Assembly (NCBI RefSeq): GCF_012849095.1
Contig: NZ_CP051680.1
Span: 6,134,001 to 6,198,000 of the forward strand
Origin: Cohnella herbarum
Lineage (GTDB): Bacteria; Bacillota; Bacilli; Paenibacillales; Paenibacillaceae
Direction of reading: 5' to 3'
Length of the DNA stretch: 64,000 bases
Every line of letters begins with the position of its first letter. Positions within the stretch are counted from its first letter, which is position 1. The notes under the pieces are model-generated. The model searched no databases, was not told where the DNA came from, and saw only the letters and a program-made list of their open reading frames with translations. Positions 62,100-64,000 of this stretch are shown here, in pieces. Position numbers and translations under genes: made by a program.

Positions 62100-62405
62100 T
62101 CGCGCTAATGTTTTTGTATCTTTACTATCTACCTCTAAGATCGTCATCCGCGAATCATCTTCGTCAGCAACTTCTATCATGAATGGGATACCCCTGAGCC
62201 GAATATAGAATTGCGACACAAGAAACCGACATGAAATGGTCGTGTTTCGTTTGGGGAGCTACAGAGCGAGGAATTGTCGATTACCCGAATCCGAAGGAGG
62301 ACATTGGTGTTTGATCGCGCGGAAGGTAGCTGAGTGGACTGGGCACATAAATAACTCCAAAATATAAGCTCAGGTGCAACAAATATGTCCAAGAAATGTA
62401 GGTCT

Positions 62406-62434
62406 AAGCACCCATGTGGTGCTTTTATTATTTT
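62406..62434 (+). terminator. Intrinsic terminator
   Basis: AAGCACC / GGTGCTT stem with a 5-nt loop, followed by TTATTATTTT. It isolates the Mrr-type gene from upstream transcription. Confidence 0.75.
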
Positions 62435-62580
62435 CCAAAAGGCAGGGAAAAGGTCGTGTAAAGTCGAAATGTAACGAATGGTGGAAATGATGCATGAATA
62501 AGGTATCTATGGGAACTTCAACATCTACGTTTTAGCGTATAGACAAATACTAAGACGTTACAGTATATAAGGGAGGTCAC

Positions 62581-63237
62581 ATGGCGAAGACATATGCTTC
62601 GGAGGGCAAAGAAGTAGCGTACATCTTGAGGGGCTTATTCATTATTGGAGGATTGGCGCTATTTTTCAACATTCCAGGACTACATTGGGGCTTCTTCTTT
62701 GGAATATTGATAGGAGCGGTAATCATAGCGGAATTCCTTGGTGCAATGTGGGCAACGAAACGGCGTTCTTCTCAAAAGCGTGTAAAAAAGAAAGTAGCAA
62801 TATCCACAGGAAGTCCTGCTAAATCTCCCAGTGTAACCAAGCTTAATGATCAACAACTAATTCAAGCAAATGTAGATACGTTATCTGGTGCCGATTTTGA
62901 AAGGCTCATGGAGATGTACTATAGGGGTCAAGGCTATTCAGTTGAACGGATCGGCGGCGCGGGAGACCATGAGGTTGATCTAATTATTAAGGGTAAAGAG
63001 GGCTACAAGATCGCTGTTCAATGCAAATGCTGGAAGAAAGATGTCGGCAATGACATCGTGCTGCGGTTAAAAGCGGGTAAACAGGTCCATGGCTGTTATG
63101 ATGCTTGGATAGTGACCACTAGCAACTTTACAAAAGCGGCTAAGGAAGCGGCAGATCGACTAAATATTAAGCTGATTAATGGTTTGATCTTGCAAGATAA
63201 GTTGAATAGGTGGCGAAAAGGGTTCAAAGTTCACTGA
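62581..63237 (+). CDS. Membrane-anchored Mrr-type restriction endonuclease
   Basis: 218 residues from ATG 62581 (AAGGGAGG 4 nt upstream). Two N-terminal membrane helices (about 14-32 and 36-57) and a basic linker precede a Mrr_cat nuclease domain (about 98-210): LSGADFERLMEMYYRGQGYS, GGAGDHEVD133LII, then AVQ147CK149CW, which is the D...QxK catalytic pattern. Mrr enzymes cut methylated or foreign DNA. The membrane anchor suggests action on incoming DNA. The GHKL ATPase gene follows after 65 bp in the same orientation, so they may be one unit. Confidence 0.88.
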   Translation: MAKTYASEGKEVAYILRGLFIIGGLALFFNIPGLHWGFFFGILIGAVIIAEFLGAMWATKRRSSQKRVKKKVAISTGSPAKSPSVTKLNDQQLIQANVDTLSGADFERLMEMYYRGQGYSVERIGGAGDHEVDLIIKGKEGYKIAVQCKCWKKDVGNDIVLRLKAGKQVHGCYDAWIVTTSNFTKAAKEAADRLNIKLINGLILQDKLNRWRKGFKVH

Positions 63238-63302
63238 TCGATCTTACTTAAAGGAAAACTCGAGAGTAGTCACTCGTATAACTACAAAAAGGGTGGTTTA
63301 AC

Positions 63303-64000
63303 ATGACATTGGGACAAATTGAGGTAAAACTTTCCAATGAACATCTCAATAAATTTTCTAAAGCAAAATCTATTAGGGCTTTGGCGGAATTGCTTTGGAA
63401 TGCTCTTGATGCAGATGCTACAGAGATTAGTGTGCAATTTGAGAGAAACCGACTTGGAGGAATTGAGCATATAGTTATTACAGACAATGGAGAAGGAATA
63501 CACTATGGTCTTATTCAAGATCGTTTTGGAAAATTAGGCGGCTCTCATAAGATAAAAAATAAGAATAGTCCTAGAGGTAGAAGATATCATGGAAAGTTAG
63601 GACAAGGTCGTTACAATGGGTTTGCCTTAGGCAAAAACATAGAGTGGGTAAGTATCTTTAAGGATAACGATGAATTATATGAGTTTAATATCATAGGTCG
63701 ATTGGGGAAAATGAACTACTTCCAATTGTCTAATCCAGATAAAGTAATTAGGGATGGAACAGGTGTCAGAGTCAGTGTTTCAGAGTTATATGATGAGAAG
63801 GTTAATGAGATTGCCGATAGTACCAGACTAGCTCAGGAATTGACATTGATCTTTGCGCCTTATTTACTTGCATATAGTGGAATTATCATTAATATTGATG
63901 GAATCTTTTTAGATCCTAGCAAAGTTATTGTATCACAGCAAGACTATAGTATAAGCACCACATACCAAACTAAAGTTATTAGCGGTAACTTGAAAGTAAT
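63303..64000 (+). CDS. GHKL-type (MutL/Hsp90/MORC-like) ATPase, N-terminal part (cut by window edge)
   Basis: ATG 63303 follows AAAGGGTGG, and 232 codons stay open to the right edge. The Bergerat ATP-binding motifs are clear: N-box AELLWNALDADA (near residues 28-39), G1 ITDNGEGI (near 60), and G2-type glycine loop GRRYHGKLGQGRYNGFALG (near 98-116). After that, the fold continues as in MutL or MORC proteins. Prokaryotic MORC-like ATPases are known next to restriction nucleases, which fits the upstream Mrr-type gene. The C-terminus, which would decide the family, is missing. Confidence 0.82.
   Translation, partial: MTLGQIEVKLSNEHLNKFSKAKSIRALAELLWNALDADATEISVQFERNRLGGIEHIVITDNGEGIHYGLIQDRFGKLGGSHKIKNKNSPRGRRYHGKLGQGRYNGFALGKNIEWVSIFKDNDELYEFNIIGRLGKMNYFQLSNPDKVIRDGTGVRVSVSELYDEKVNEIADSTRLAQELTLIFAPYLLAYSGIIINIDGIFLDPSKVIVSQQDYSISTTYQTKVISGNLKV

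Noticed and set aside
62177..62392. 71-codon minus-strand frame between the small hypothetical and Mrr-type genes
   Set aside because: No ribosome site, poor amino-acid pattern, and nothing recognisable; probably chance.
62540..62569. Promoter TAGACA-18-TATATA before the Mrr-type gene
   Set aside because: Transcription would start inside or after the ribosome site at 62571-62577, so this pair is unlikely to be the real promoter.

Overview
The window reads as chromosomal DNA of a Paenibacillaceae bacterium (Paenibacillus/Cohnella type). The evidence is strong AGGAGG-type ribosome sites with frequent GTG and TTG starts, lipoprotein solute-binding proteins paired with LplB/YtcP-type permeases, and many YesM/YesN-type two-component pairs. 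This placement comes from gene content and style, not from a marker gene.

From 1 to 58.7 kb it is a chain of Gram-positive polysaccharide-utilisation loci. Five times the same kit appears: membrane sensor kinase, AraC-type response regulator, lipoprotein binding protein, two permeases, plus enzymes. No ABC ATPase gene is present, so the importers probably share an ATPase encoded elsewhere (MsmX-type). Locus A (0-12 kb): LacI regulator, Gfo/Idh oxidoreductase, a GH172 fragment fused to a GH116 glycosidase, kinase/regulator, importer, PhyH-type dioxygenase. Locus B (12-23.6 kb): a 1397-residue secreted enzyme joining a GH30-like glycosidase to an SGNH esterase, then permease-permease-binding protein-regulator-kinase. 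Locus C (24.5-31.9 kb, minus strand): GHL10-like secreted hydrolase, importer, regulator, kinase. Locus D (32-44 kb): a GH16 glucanase without signal peptide, importer, two 51-bp tandem-repeat arrays, kinase/regulator, and a large secreted GH16 with CBM56-like end, which points to beta-1,3-glucan. Locus E (46-58.7 kb): kinase/regulator, importer, secreted and cytosolic beta-propeller paralogues, a degenerate PfkB-like protein, a nucleoside hydrolase and a ribokinase, which points to a ribose-containing substrate. Between D and E lie a DUF1349-like protein and an MFS efflux gene behind a short leader peptide.

At about 58.8 kb the character changes. A 27-base piece resembling the 3' end of tmRNA (ssrA) is followed by visibly AT-rich DNA with defence-type genes: an ABC-ATPase with a CxxC hook and a possible anticodon-nuclease end (RloC-like), a membrane-anchored Mrr-type nuclease, and the start of a GHKL (MutL/MORC-like) ATPase cut by the right edge. 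This looks like a genomic island at ssrA. A truncated permease beside a large palindrome at 23.6-24.5 kb marks an older rearrangement.

The leads most worth following are the shared promoter motif of locus B, the riboside-like locus E, the uORF-controlled MFS gene, the paired 51-bp arrays, and the ssrA-linked defence island.
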